Origin: Actinomadura violacea
GTDB lineage: Bacteria > Actinomycetota > Actinomycetes > Streptosporangiales > Streptosporangiaceae
Assembly: GCF_017573465.1 (NCBI RefSeq)
Contig: NZ_JAGEPF010000016.1
Span: 1-64,000 of the forward strand
Direction of reading: 5' to 3'
Length of the DNA: 64,000 nucleotides
Shown here: positions 9,503-18,202 of the stretch, piece after piece
Numbering within the stretch: position 1 is the stretch's first letter
How the letters are laid out: each line of letters opens with the position of its first letter
Notes under the pieces: model-generated
What the model was told of the DNA's origin: nothing
What the model saw: only the letters and a program-made list of their open reading frames with translations
The model's database searches: none
Position numbers and translations under genes: made by a program

Positions 9503-9685
9503 ATGCGGAAGTTTGTCTCTGCCCTGGTCCTGACCGCCGCCGCACTGCTCGCCGGCTTCTTCGGGCTCACCACGTCCGCGTCGGCCTCGACCACGTCCGC
9601 CGCCGCGCCCGCCGCGGTCTCCTGGGGCTGCCACCACTGCTGCGGTGACCACAACACGAACGTGAACATCAACATCAACGGCTGA
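9503..9685 (+). CDS. small secreted Cys/His-rich peptide
   Basis: 60 residues. A signal peptide is plain: MRK, a hydrophobic core, then SASAS as a likely Ala-X-Ala cleavage region. The mature part is only ~30 residues and ends in a CHHCCGD cluster followed by an Asn/Ile tail (NTNVNINING). The ATG at 9503 follows AAAGGG at good spacing; upstream ATGs at 9488 and 9497 are alternatives. A hairpin terminator follows at once. Family not recognised. The Cys/His cluster suggests metal binding or disulfides (inference). Confidence 0.65.
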   Translation: MRKFVSALVLTAAALLAGFFGLTTSASASTTSAAAPAAVSWGCHHCCGDHNTNVNINING

Positions 9686-9695
9686 CGCCCGCCGC

Positions 9696-9730
9696 GGCCG
9701 CCGTGCCCGTCCGTCCCGGGCGCGGCGGCC
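9696..9730. terminator. hairpin terminator after the small secreted peptide
   Basis: Arms 9696-9709 and 9717-9730 pair over 14 positions with a single G-U, around a 7-base loop. It lies between the convergent secreted-peptide and kinase genes, so it may serve both. Confidence 0.7.
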
Positions 9731-9759
9731 ACGGCCGGCCCGGGGCCCGGTGCGGCCCG

Positions 9760-10323
9760 TCAGGCGAGCAGCGCGTCCAGCTGCGACTCCAGCGACCGCG
9801 GTGCCGCCAGCCGGTTGTCGACCGCCTCATGCGGGACGGGCGGCGGCTCGTCCGGGCGCATCCGCGCGACGAACGCGCCGAACTCCGCGAGCTTGCCCGC
9901 GTCGCGGGGCAGGCCGCGCTCCTCCAGCCGGTGCCTGAGCGTCGCCGCGTCCGTGCGGATCCACAGCAGCCGCACGGCGGGGCCGCCGAGCGCGTCCACC
10001 CACTCCGCCCAGCGGGCGGGGGAGCGGATCTGACCGGTGAACGGCGCGCTCAGCAGCACCGGGCAGCCGTGCCCGCGGACCTCCCGCGCCGCCGCGGTGA
10101 GCCCGGCGTACTCGTGCCGCTTCACGTGCTCGTCGTACCAGGGGCCCTCGCGCTCGCCCGGGTCGCGGCCGTGCGCCGCGAGCGTCGCCGCGACGAACGG
10201 GCCGAACAGCGTGTCCTTGTCGAGCAGCGCCGGGACGGGGCGCAGCCGCGCGAGCAGCAGGTCGCACACCGTCGACTTGCCGCCGCCGGGCGGACCCGCC
10301 ACGATCCAGACGTCCGCCGGCAT
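9760..10323 (-). CDS. AAA-type P-loop kinase-like ATP-binding protein
   Basis: 187 residues. The Walker A loop GPPGGGKST is at about residues 10-18, followed by a short helix-rich lid region (LLDKDTLFGPF) and LLWIRTDAATLRHRLEERG, typical of small-molecule/adenylate-kinase-like P-loop kinases of the AAA_33 type. It is predicted to phosphorylate an unknown small substrate or act as an NTPase in the cytoplasm. Its ATG overlaps the TGA of the enolase-like gene upstream, so the two are coupled and may act together. Confidence 0.8.
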   Translation of the reverse strand: MPADVWIVAGPPGGGKSTVCDLLLARLRPVPALLDKDTLFGPFVAATLAAHGRDPGEREGPWYDEHVKRHEYAGLTAAAREVRGHGCPVLLSAPFTGQIRSPARWAEWVDALGGPAVRLLWIRTDAATLRHRLEERGLPRDAGKLAEFGAFVARMRPDEPPPVPHEAVDNRLAAPRSLESQLDALLA

Positions 10324-11384
10324 CAGGCCGGCAGCCGCATCCGGCGGGTCGCCAGCCGCTCGATGCGGGCCTCGTCGATCTCGTGGCCGAGCCCCGGCTG
10401 GGTCAGCGGCACCCCGACGACCCCGCCGGACGAGCGGACCGGCGGCGTCACGAACACCGGGCCGCCCGCCGGGTCCGACACCTCGCTCGGCAGCGTGCAG
10501 CCCGGCAGCGCCGCCAGCGCCACCGCCGCCGCCTGCCCGACGCCGAACGCGCCGGACCCGCTGCACCACACGTCCCAGCCCGCCGCGTACGCCAGGTCGT
10601 GCGCGCTGCGCGCCGCCGTCAGCCCGCCGAGCCGGTCCAGCCGCAGGTGCAGGGCGCGGCCCGCCTCCAGCGCGATCGCCGCGTCCAGCGTCTCCAGATC
10701 GCCGACGGCCGGCGCGACCGCCGCACTGACCAGCAGCTGCAGGCGGGCGTGCGCGGCGAGGTCGTCCGCGGCGAACGGACGCTCGATCGCGACCGGCCCG
10801 TAGGCGTCCAGGGCCTCCAGCACCGCCATGTGCTCGGCGGATCCGGTGTAGGCGTGGCCGGCGTCCGCGACGAGCGCCAGCGCCGGATACGCCTCCCGCA
10901 GCGCCCGGACGGGCTCGACGTCCCAGCCCGGCCGGATCGGGAGGGTGACGCGGGTGTGGCCCGCGCCGACCGCCCTGTTCGCGCGGGACGCGACCGCGTC
11001 CAGCAGCGGCTCGGCGCTGAGCCGCGCGCCGGTGACGATGGACGTCCGCGTCCCGCCGAGCGCGTGCGCGAGCGGCAGGCCCCGCTCGCGGCACCACAGG
11101 TCCCAGCAGGCGACGTCGATCGCCGCGGCGGCCTCGTTCGCGCCGAGGTCGGCGGCGGCGGACACGTCCTCGGGACGGTCCCAGTCCAGCCCGATCAGCG
11201 CCGGCGCCATCCGCGTCTCGATGTCGGCCCAGCCGGGGCCGGGGTTCGCCGTCCCGGTCGGGACGGCCATCTCGCCCCAGCCCGCCGCGCCGTCCCCGCC
11301 GGAGAGCCGGACGAGAATGCTCTCGGGCCGCCGCCCGCGCGGCATCGCGACGCGGAAGGCGTCGCAGCCAAGGATCCGGGGCAC
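10323..11384 (-). CDS. enolase-superfamily protein lacking catalytic residues (pseudoenzyme)
   Basis: 353 residues resembling o-succinylbenzoate synthase/N-acylamino-acid racemase along its length: WGEM, CWDLWCRERGLPLAHALGG, RPGWDVEPVRALRE, and WCSGSGAFGVGQAA. The active-site sites are altered. The KxK lysines become TLP (VTLPIRPG), and the second lysine region reads LRLDRLGG. The third metal-ligand block (usually LDES) is VGDL; Asp (VADAG) and Glu (AIERP) ligands remain. Catalysis as racemase/synthase is therefore unlikely. GTG at 11384 has GAGAGGG at good spacing; longer starts up to 11456 are possible. Coupled to the P-loop kinase downstream. Confidence 0.78.
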   Translation of the reverse strand: MPRILGCDAFRVAMPRGRRPESILVRLSGGDGAAGWGEMAVPTGTANPGPGWADIETRMAPALIGLDWDRPEDVSAAADLGANEAAAAIDVACWDLWCRERGLPLAHALGGTRTSIVTGARLSAEPLLDAVASRANRAVGAGHTRVTLPIRPGWDVEPVRALREAYPALALVADAGHAYTGSAEHMAVLEALDAYGPVAIERPFAADDLAAHARLQLLVSAAVAPAVGDLETLDAAIALEAGRALHLRLDRLGGLTAARSAHDLAYAAGWDVWCSGSGAFGVGQAAAVALAALPGCTLPSEVSDPAGGPVFVTPPVRSSGGVVGVPLTQPGLGHEIDEARIERLATRRMRLPA

Positions 11385-11472
11385 CCGCACCCGCCCTCTC
11401 GTGGTCGGAAGTGTTCTCCCCTCAATGATCCCCCCTCCCGGGACCTGGCAGAACACCGGCGGGGCGGAAGCC

Positions 11473-11922
11473 TCAGCGGCGCCTCAGGATGGGGCGCAGC
11501 GGGCGCCCCTCGTAGCCGCCGTCCTCGAGGCCCGCGAGGCGCTCGAAGGGGTTGAAGGACGCCCAGTCGCCGCACAGCGCCATCGAGATGCCCGCGCACG
11601 CCAGGTACAGGGGGATCATGACGACGCCGAGGCACCACGCGTACTGGGTGGAATGCCGGGCCTCGTGCTGCAGCAGTCGCGGGTTCGACAGCAGCATGGA
11701 CGCGTCGCCGCGGACGAGGATCACGTTGCCGACCGTGAACGCCGACGCGATCGGCACCGGCGGCCGGTAGCCGCCCGCCACCAGCAGGCCGTCCCCGGCG
11801 CCGCGCAGGCGCGGGCCACCGCCGGAGCGGCGCGTCGCCGCCACCGCCAGCAGCAGGCCGAGCGGCGTCGACAGGTTGACGGCGTTGACGACCGAGCGGA
11901 CGCGGTATGCGGGCTTCACCAC
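11473..11922 (-). CDS. membrane protein with HExxH motif
   Basis: 149 residues. There is a hydrophobic segment near the N-terminus (LSTPLGLLLAVAAT) and another after the motif (CLGVVMIPLYLACAGISMALCG). Between them lies LLQHEARHSTQYAW, the HExxH zinc-peptidase-like pattern seen in DUF4157-type proteins. No third ligand is obvious, so protease activity is not established. The start is GTG at 11922 or 11919; no strong ribosome site distinguishes them. The C-terminal tail is Arg-rich. Confidence 0.65.
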   Translation of the reverse strand: MVKPAYRVRSVVNAVNLSTPLGLLLAVAATRRSGGGPRLRGAGDGLLVAGGYRPPVPIASAFTVGNVILVRGDASMLLSNPRLLQHEARHSTQYAWCLGVVMIPLYLACAGISMALCGDWASFNPFERLAGLEDGGYEGRPLRPILRRR

Positions 11923-11996
11923 GCCAGTGTCGCGCCGCGGCCGCCGCCGCGCGACCGCCCCGCGGGCGGCCGCGGGCGGCGGCCCGGCGCGAGAGG

Positions 11997-13514
11997 TCAG
12001 GACGGGCAGGTCGCCGCGAGGGATGTCGGCTTGCTCTCCGGCTTCGGCACGTCCGTCGCCGAGGGGGACGCGCCGTCCGGCGCGCCCGTGCTCGGCTTCG
12101 CGCTCGGCGAGCCGTGCGCCGCGAGGTCCGACGAGCCGGTCGGCGACGGGCTCGGCGAGCCGGACGCGTGCGCCTGCTCCGGGCTGACCGCCTTGGCCGC
12201 CAGCCGCCGGATCAGCCCGAAGTCGGGGTTCCCGGAGTTGATCAGCGGCGGGACGAACTGCAGGCTGTTGATCTGCGCGCCGTCCTTCACCTTGCTCGAC
12301 AGCTTGATCAGCGCCGGCAGCAGCTCCTGCGGGATGTCGGTGGACAGCGTCCGCTTGGCCGCCGCGGCGAGCTTGTCGAAGCTGGTCAGCACGGTCTGCG
12401 GGTCGGCCTGCTGCGCGATCGCCCGCATCAGGCACTTCTGCCGGCCCATCCGCACGTAGTCGTCGCTGTCGGTGCGGGAGCGCCCGTACCAGAGCGCCTC
12501 CTTGCCCTTCAGCGTCCGGTAGCCGGGCTGCAGCACCTGGCCGTCCAGGCCGTACGGGATGGCCTGGGTGACCCGGATCTTCACGCCGCCCATCGCGTCG
12601 ACGATGTCGGCGAAGCCGAACATGTCGACCAGGATGTAGTAGTCGACGCGGAGCCCGAGGATCCCGGCGATGGTGGCCTTCAGCAGCTCGGGGCCGCGGC
12701 GGTTCTTCGGCACGCCGGGCACCACGTCCGGGTGGTTGTCGGCGTACTCGTACACCTCGTTCAGCAGCCCCGGGTTCGCCGGGCCGTCGCCGGTGAAGCC
12801 GTAGGGGAAGCGGTCGCGGGCCGGGCCGGGCGGCATCTGGAACTTCTCCAGGTTGCGCGGCAGGCTCAGCAGCACCGTGTCGCCGGTCTTGGTGTCGACG
12901 CTGGCGAGCGTCATGCTGTCGGTGCGGACCCCGGTCCGGTCGGCGGCCGAATCGCCGCCGAGCAGCAGGATGTTCACCCGCGGCTGCCCGTCCCACGGGT
13001 CCGAGGCGTCGATCGGCCGGCCGTTCTGGCTGCCGGTGCGGAAGATGCTGGTCAGCGCGTCCCGGTAGACGTAGGTGCTGTGCGCGCCCCACGCCACGGG
13101 CACCGCGACGGCGAAGCACATCACCGCGACGGCGGCGGCGCCGAGCGTCCGGGCGCTGATCGACTGCCGGGCGGGCCGCAGCACCAGGTAGGAGCGGATC
13201 AGCACGGCGACCCACACGATCCCGAGGACGACGATCCCGGCCGCCAGCCGCTGCAGCTCGTCCGGCCGGACGGCGAGGTGGACGAGGCTGGAGCGGTAGA
13301 CGGTGACGGTGACCGCCACGGTCGCCACCACCACGGCCCACAGGGCGAGCAGCAGGCCGCCGATGATCCGTTTGCCCGCGACCAGGTGCGCGACGCCCCA
13401 GACGAGCGCCGACGCGAGGGTCAGTGCAAGCGCGCGGGGGAGGCCCCCCTCGCCGTCTGGGGAACGGTCCGCGTCCTCTTCCGGGACGCGCTGGCCCGCC
13501 GATGGACTCGACAT
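11997..13514 (-). CDS. LytR-CpsA-Psr (LCP) family cell-wall glycopolymer ligase
   Basis: 505 residues. Several membrane helices lie in the first ~165 residues. The extracytoplasmic LCP domain follows: NILLLGGDS, VRTDSMTLASVDTKTGDTVLLSLPRN, a DxxGG-type segment MFGFADIVDAMGGVKI, and the catalytic arginine region WYGRSRTDSDDYVRMGRQK. All hallmark Arg/Asp residues are present, so it should transfer lipid-linked glycopolymers to peptidoglycan. The C-terminal ~60 residues are a Ser/Pro-rich low-complexity tail. The multi-helix N-terminus is longer than the single helix of many LCPs. Its start lies 111 bp downstream of the stop of its degenerate paralogue. Confidence 0.93.
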   Translation of the reverse strand: MSSPSAGQRVPEEDADRSPDGEGGLPRALALTLASALVWGVAHLVAGKRIIGGLLLALWAVVVATVAVTVTVYRSSLVHLAVRPDELQRLAAGIVVLGIVWVAVLIRSYLVLRPARQSISARTLGAAAVAVMCFAVAVPVAWGAHSTYVYRDALTSIFRTGSQNGRPIDASDPWDGQPRVNILLLGGDSAADRTGVRTDSMTLASVDTKTGDTVLLSLPRNLEKFQMPPGPARDRFPYGFTGDGPANPGLLNEVYEYADNHPDVVPGVPKNRRGPELLKATIAGILGLRVDYYILVDMFGFADIVDAMGGVKIRVTQAIPYGLDGQVLQPGYRTLKGKEALWYGRSRTDSDDYVRMGRQKCLMRAIAQQADPQTVLTSFDKLAAAAKRTLSTDIPQELLPALIKLSSKVKDGAQINSLQFVPPLINSGNPDFGLIRRLAAKAVSPEQAHASGSPSPSPTGSSDLAAHGSPSAKPSTGAPDGASPSATDVPKPESKPTSLAATCPS

Positions 13515-13624
13515 GTAACGCTCCGTCCCCCACCCATGGTGAATTAAGCCCCTGGCTCACATTATGGACGCGCAGAACCGGACAAAGGTTGCGTGGGAGT
13601 CGACCGCATGCGAGCGCGACGTGA

Positions 13625-14905
13625 TCAGTTGCAGCTCACGCTCAGGATAGGCAATCCGATCACGGGGCGGGCGGCCGGGACCCGTTCGCCGGGCGCACGG
13701 GCCGCCAGGGCCCGCAGCGCGGGGTGGTCGGCGGGCGGCGCGGACGCCCGGCCTGCCGCCGGCCGCAGGCTCGTGATCTCGGCGTTCTCGATCTTGGCGG
13801 CCAGTCCGGCGAGCGGCGGGAGCAGCCGGCGGGGCACGTCGGTGTTTACCGAATTGATGAGAACCCGGGCGAGTCGCCGGTAGCGCTTCAGGACCGCCAT
13901 TGGCCCGGTTTCCCGAAGATTTGCCCAAAAAGGGCAGCCTTTCTTGGCAGATGCGGCGCGCGAGGCCGTTCCGGCGAGTTCGCGGACGCCGCGCTCGTCC
14001 ACCTTCACGTAGTACGGGATGTCCTGCCCCAGCATGTGGGCGACCGTCCGCTTCAGCAGCTCCGCGCCCGGGTCGCGGACGCGGCCGCCGCCCGCGAGCA
14101 GCTCCGGATGCTCGGCGCCCTCCCGGTAGACCTCGGACAGCGGTCGCCCCGCCGCGAACGGCACCGGCCCCGCGCCCGACCACACCGGGACGCGGCGCAG
14201 GCCGTCCGGCAGGCCCAGCAGCGTCGTGGCGCCGGACCGGGTGTCGACCCCGGCCACGGTGATGCCGCCGACGCGGCCGGGATCGCGCGGCGCGTCCGGG
14301 CCGGCGCCGATGAGCAGGACGTTGAGGCGCGGCCCGCCCGGCCCCCGGTCCGCGCCGCCCCGCCTGGCGGCGACCTGCACGGCGGGCGCCGGCACCGGCC
14401 CGTCCGCGAAGACCGTCCGGATCAGGTGCCGCTGCACGTAGCCGTACTGGGCCAGGCTCAGCGGCGGCACGATCACCAGCAGGCACAGCACCGAGACGGT
14501 GGTGCCGCCGGCCAGCCGCCACAGCGGGGCGAGCCCGTCCGGCGCCAGCACCGCGTAGGAGTGGGCGATCAGCAGCGCCCACAGCCCCGCCACCACCACG
14601 CAGGCCGCGGTCAGCGTCATCAGCCAGGACGGCCGCACCGACAGCTCCAGGAACAGCGCCCGGTACCGCCCGCCGGCGAGCGCCGCCGCGGTCAGCGCCG
14701 CCGCCTGTACGCCGAGCAGCGCCGCGCCCACCCCGACGCGCCCGGCCCGCAGATGCGCGATCCCCGGCACCACCGGCGACACGGCCGCGATCAGCAGCGC
14801 CTCCGCCAGCCGCCGGGGCGCCGCCAAGCGCCCGCCGGCGGCCCTCCCGGCGCCGGCCCGCCCGCCGGGCCCGCCTCCCGCCGCGGCCGGATCCCCGTCG
14901 ACCAT
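13625..14905 (-). CDS. degenerate LCP-family paralogue
   Basis: 426 residues with the same membrane architecture as the neighbouring LCP protein and a recognisable LCP start (LNVLLIGAG). Key positions differ. The RTDS motif becomes RVGGI, LPRN becomes LPDG, and the stretch holding the RxR...RxxRQ catalytic arginines is missing; VDERGVRELAG runs straight into an unrelated Lys/Cys segment (AAKKGCPFW-like). It is probably not a ligase but may bind or modulate its partner. The ATG at 14905 gives a Gly/Ala/Arg-rich cytoplasmic head; another start could lie downstream. Confidence 0.75.
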   Translation of the reverse strand: MVDGDPAAAGGGPGGRAGAGRAAGGRLAAPRRLAEALLIAAVSPVVPGIAHLRAGRVGVGAALLGVQAAALTAAALAGGRYRALFLELSVRPSWLMTLTAACVVVAGLWALLIAHSYAVLAPDGLAPLWRLAGGTTVSVLCLLVIVPPLSLAQYGYVQRHLIRTVFADGPVPAPAVQVAARRGGADRGPGGPRLNVLLIGAGPDAPRDPGRVGGITVAGVDTRSGATTLLGLPDGLRRVPVWSGAGPVPFAAGRPLSEVYREGAEHPELLAGGGRVRDPGAELLKRTVAHMLGQDIPYYVKVDERGVRELAGTASRAASAKKGCPFWANLRETGPMAVLKRYRRLARVLINSVNTDVPRRLLPPLAGLAAKIENAEITSLRPAAGRASAPPADHPALRALAARAPGERVPAARPVIGLPILSVSCN

Positions 14906-15040
14906 GCTGTCGCCCCCTCCGGGGCGGCGGACCCCGCATCCCCGCCCCGCACCAAGAGCGTGCAGGCCAGGGTCATGATCGAGAGGCGGATCCGGGGCCG
15001 TGTCGCGTAAATCCGGCGCCCGGGCCGGGTCAGGGGCGGG

Positions 15041-16477
15041 TCACCAGCTGGTGGACAGCGGCATGCCCTCGGCGTAGCCCGACGAGCTCTGGATCCCGAC
15101 CGTCGCCCGCTCGTGGAACTCCTCCAGGGTGCGCGCGCCCGCGTAGGTGCACGAGCTGCGCAGCCCCGCCACGATCGAGTCGACCAGGTCCTCCACGCCG
15201 GGGCGCTGCGGGTCCAGGAACATCCGCGAGGTGGAGATGCCCTCCTCGAACAGCGCCTTGCGGGCCCGGTCGAACGGCGAGTCCTCGGCGGTGCGCAGCC
15301 GGACGGCCCGCGCCGAGGCCATGCCGAAGCTCTCCTTGTACATCCGGCCGTCGGCGGCGTGCTGCAGGTCGCCCGGCGACTCGAAGGTGCCGGCGAACCA
15401 GGAGCCCACCATCACGTTCGCGGCCCCCGCCGCGAGCGCCAGCGCGACGTCGCGGGGGTGCCGGACGCCGCCGTCCGCCCACACGTGCCGGCCGAGCCGG
15501 CGGGCCTCGGCGGAGCACTCCAGCACCGCGGAGAACTGCGGCCGCCCGACCCCGGTCATCATCCGGGTGGTGCACATCGCGCCCGGCCCGACGCCGACCT
15601 TGACGATGTCGGCGCCCGCCTCGATCAGGTCGCGGGTGCCCTCGGCGGTCACCACGTTCCCCGCCACCACCGGCACCGCCGGGTCCAGCCCGCGGACGGC
15701 GGCCAGCGCGGCGATCATCTTCTCCTGGTGGCCGTGCGCGGTGTCGACCACGAGCAGGTCGGCGCCCGCCTCCAGCAGGGCCTTGGCCTTGCCCGCCACG
15801 TCGCCGTTCACCCCGACGGCCGCGGCGATGCGCAGCCGCCCCGCCCCGTCGACCGCGGGCTTGTAGAGGGTGGCGCGCAGCGCGCCGGTGCGGGTGAGCA
15901 CGCCGGTGAGCCGGCCCTCGGCGTCCACCACCGGCGCGAGCCGGTGCCCGCGCTCGTGCAGCCGGTTGAACGCCTCGCGCGGGTCGACGCCGTGCGGCAG
16001 CGTCACCAGGTCGCGCGACATGATGTCGCGCAGCTGCGCGAACCGGTCGACGCTCTGGCAGTCGGCCTCGGTCACCACGCCGACCGGCCGGTCGTCCTCC
16101 ACCACGATCACGGCGCCGTGCGCGCGCTTGGGCAGCAGCGCCAGCGCCTCGCCCGCGGTGCTGCCCGGGTCCAGCCGGATCGCGGTGTCCACCACCAGGT
16201 CGCGGCCCTTCACCCAGCCGATGACCTCCGAGACGACCTCGACCGGAATGTCCTGCGGGATCACCGCGAGGCCGCCGCGGCGGGCGATCGTCTCGGCCAT
16301 CCGGCGGCCCGACACCGCCGTCATGTTCGCCACGACGAGCGGCACGGTCGTCCCGCTGCCGTCGACCGTGGACAGGTCCACCTCCAGGCGGGACCCGACC
16401 GAGGACCGGCGCGGGACCATGAAGACGTCGTTGTAGGTGAGATCGTGAGCGGATCGCTCACCGTTCAGCAGGTGCAC
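15041..16477 (-). CDS. guaB1: GuaB1-type GMP reductase (IMPDH family with CBS domains)
   Basis: 478 residues. The IMPDH/GMPR barrel (LTYNDVFMVPRRS start, GVGPGAMCTTRMMTGVGRP with the active Cys, ADGGVRHPRDVALALAAGA) holds two CBS domains at about 95-215. Actinobacterial GuaB1 proteins of this length are known from mycobacteria to act as GMP reductases (GMP to IMP, NADPH), regulated through the CBS domains. The GTG at 16477 is chosen because it gives the usual short N-terminus (HLLNGERSAHDLTYND). Stands alone. Confidence 0.9.
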   Translation of the reverse strand: MHLLNGERSAHDLTYNDVFMVPRRSSVGSRLEVDLSTVDGSGTTVPLVVANMTAVSGRRMAETIARRGGLAVIPQDIPVEVVSEVIGWVKGRDLVVDTAIRLDPGSTAGEALALLPKRAHGAVIVVEDDRPVGVVTEADCQSVDRFAQLRDIMSRDLVTLPHGVDPREAFNRLHERGHRLAPVVDAEGRLTGVLTRTGALRATLYKPAVDGAGRLRIAAAVGVNGDVAGKAKALLEAGADLLVVDTAHGHQEKMIAALAAVRGLDPAVPVVAGNVVTAEGTRDLIEAGADIVKVGVGPGAMCTTRMMTGVGRPQFSAVLECSAEARRLGRHVWADGGVRHPRDVALALAAGAANVMVGSWFAGTFESPGDLQHAADGRMYKESFGMASARAVRLRTAEDSPFDRARKALFEEGISTSRMFLDPQRPGVEDLVDSIVAGLRSSCTYAGARTLEEFHERATVGIQSSSGYAEGMPLSTSW

Positions 16478-17105
16478 GGCTGTACTACACACCAATCGCG
16501 GATCAGAGTGGCTGGGCCACCGTACATTGTGATCCATACCCGCGGGTGCTCCGGCCAAGCGCCCGCCCGGCCCGCCCGGCGAGCCCCTCCGGCCCTCCCG
16601 CAGGCCCGTGACCGGGGGTGATGGTCGTGTGTCCGCGGGGATCGGCCGGGTGATCTCGCGCGCTGCGTCCGCCCCCTTCCCGCCGCAACGGAAGTGTCTT
16701 CGCGGACGAGGTTGAAAAGGGTGCAACGTGGGGCTTGGCTCTCTGTAAAGTTACCTCTTGACGTAACTGCGCCCCCGATGCACTTTTCTTACATGTGCGT
16801 CACGCGGACGGCCGACCCGCCGTAGGGGCGCGCACATCAGAAGACCGGGAGAAGAGGCAATGCAGGTCACGCACTCGAGCCCGGTCGGCAGCGACCGTCC
16901 GCACCGCGGGCCGCCCCGCCCGCACCGTCCCCCCGGGAGTGACCATCGCCACCCCGCGCGCCCGCCGCCCGCCCGCGCACGCGTCCGCGCGCGGGCCCGG
17001 CCCCGGCCGCGTTGCGCTCCCGGACCGGCCGGCGCGGCGTCGGAAACGGCGCCGCCCGCAACCCGGCGCCGACGCTTCGACGGTCGCCGGGCGGGACGAA
17101 CACGA
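16478..17105. other. long intergenic region without a supported gene
   Basis: About 630 bp between guaB1 and the Lrp-type gene. It contains an A/T-richer patch at 16740-16800 with an inverted repeat AGTTAC/GTAACT (16749-16754 and 16763-16768) around a TTGACG, possibly a promoter with operator. The 16860-17100 part is very C-rich. An open frame beginning at 16860 is Pro/Arg low-complexity and runs into the next gene in the wrong frame, so I do not call it. Confidence 0.5.
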
Positions 17106-17154
17106 GCAAGATCAATATTTGACGCCATACCGTCCGGAAATGGAATGATCTTGC
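17106..17154. promoter_or_regulatory. inverted repeat flanking the Lrp-gene promoter
   Basis: Nine-base arms GCAAGATCA (17106-17114) and TGATCTTGC (17146-17154) are perfect complements. Between them is a TTGACG box (17119-17124) with a weak -10-like TGGAAT about 16 bases on. The Lrp-type gene starts 44 bases downstream. This fits autoregulation by the regulator; two half-sites spaced ~40 bp suit an oligomeric Lrp protein (inference). Confidence 0.55.
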
Positions 17155-17197
17155 AGTTCCCAGCAGAACGATTCACCACATGTCGAGGAGGACAGCC

Positions 17198-18109
17198 GTG
17201 CTGGATGCGGTCGACGCCGTGCTCGTCCGCGAGCTCCAGCGGGATGGCAGGGCGACGTTCCAGGCGCTCGCCGACCGCGTCGGGCTTTCCCGCACGGCCG
17301 TGCGGGCACGGGTGCAGAGCCTTCTCGAGACCGGCGTCGTGCGCGTCGTCGGGATCGTGCACGCCGCCGTCGTCGGCGCGGAGGCGATCGGGCACGTCTC
17401 GGTCACGGTGGAGGGCTCGGCCCGGGAGGTCGCGGACGCCGTCGCCGGCCGCCCGGCGGTCAGCTTCGCCGCGCTGACCGCGGGCCCGCACGACCTGGTC
17501 GTCCAGGTGCGCACCCGCGACGACGCCGCGCTCGCCGCCGAGGTGGACGGGCTGCGGTCCGTCCACGGCGTGCGCTCGGCGGAGGTCTTCCGCTCGGTCT
17601 GCACCGTCCGCGACACCCACGCGGTCGTGCGGGAGCTCGGCGAGGTCACCCTCGACGACATCGACTGGCGGCTGCTCCAGGAGCTGCAGCGCGACGGGCG
17701 CGCCCCCTACACCCGGCTCGCCCACATCATCGGGCTGTCGCAGGCCGCCACCCGCGCCCGCGTCGTCCGGCTGATGCGCACCGGCGTCATCCAGGTCACC
17801 GGCCTGGCCGACCCCCTCGCGCTCGGCGCCGCCGAGCTCGGCGGGTTCGGGCTCGTGGTGACCGGCGGGCTCCGCAAGGTCGCCGAGGCGGTCGCCGCGC
17901 AGGACGGCGTCCGCTACCTGGCGACGGGCTTCGGCCGCTACGACATCGTCGGCCAGGCCGAGGCCGCCTCCCGCGCGGAGCTGGTCGCCGTCCTGGACGC
18001 GATCAGGTCCGTGCCCGGCGTGACGGTCCGGGAGTCCTGGCACCACCTGGACGTGGTGAAGGAGTCCTACGCCGTCGAACTCCCCGAACGGCCGCTGAAC
18101 GGGGCGTGA
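17198..18109 (+). CDS. double Lrp/AsnC family transcriptional regulator
   Basis: 303 residues made of two Lrp-like halves. HTH 1 spans about 1-55 (LVRELQRDGRATFQALADRVGLSRTAVRARVQ) and is followed by a RAM-like alpha/beta domain. HTH 2 starts near 152 (DWRLLQELQRDGRAPYTRLAHIIGLSQAATRARV) with a second effector domain. Such tandem regulators control amino-acid or CoA-thioester metabolism in actinobacteria; the ligand is unknown. GTG at 17198 is chosen for GAGGAGG five bases upstream; an ATG at 17180 would precede that site. Confidence 0.9.
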   Translation: MLDAVDAVLVRELQRDGRATFQALADRVGLSRTAVRARVQSLLETGVVRVVGIVHAAVVGAEAIGHVSVTVEGSAREVADAVAGRPAVSFAALTAGPHDLVVQVRTRDDAALAAEVDGLRSVHGVRSAEVFRSVCTVRDTHAVVRELGEVTLDDIDWRLLQELQRDGRAPYTRLAHIIGLSQAATRARVVRLMRTGVIQVTGLADPLALGAAELGGFGLVVTGGLRKVAEAVAAQDGVRYLATGFGRYDIVGQAEAASRAELVAVLDAIRSVPGVTVRESWHHLDVVKESYAVELPERPLNGA

Positions 18110-18115
18110 GGGGCA

Positions 18116-18150
18116 GCCGCCGCGGGCGCCGACTCCGGCGCCCCGGCGGC
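18116..18150. terminator. hairpin terminator between convergent genes
   Basis: Arms GCCGCCG(C)GGGCGCCG and CGGCGCCCCGGCGGC pair over 15 positions with one bulged C and a short loop, directly after the Lrp-type stop codon and before the convergent antiporter gene. Confidence 0.65.
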
Positions 18151-18202
18151 GACAGCCGTGCCGCGGGCGCGGCCGTGCCGCGGGGCCGCCGGTGCCGCGG
18201 GG

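Noticed and set aside
16860..17477. A 205-codon frame starting with ATG after GAAGAGG in the guaB1-Lrp gap.
   Set aside because: Low-complexity Pro/Arg sequence that continues into the Lrp-type gene in another frame; codon bias is wrong.
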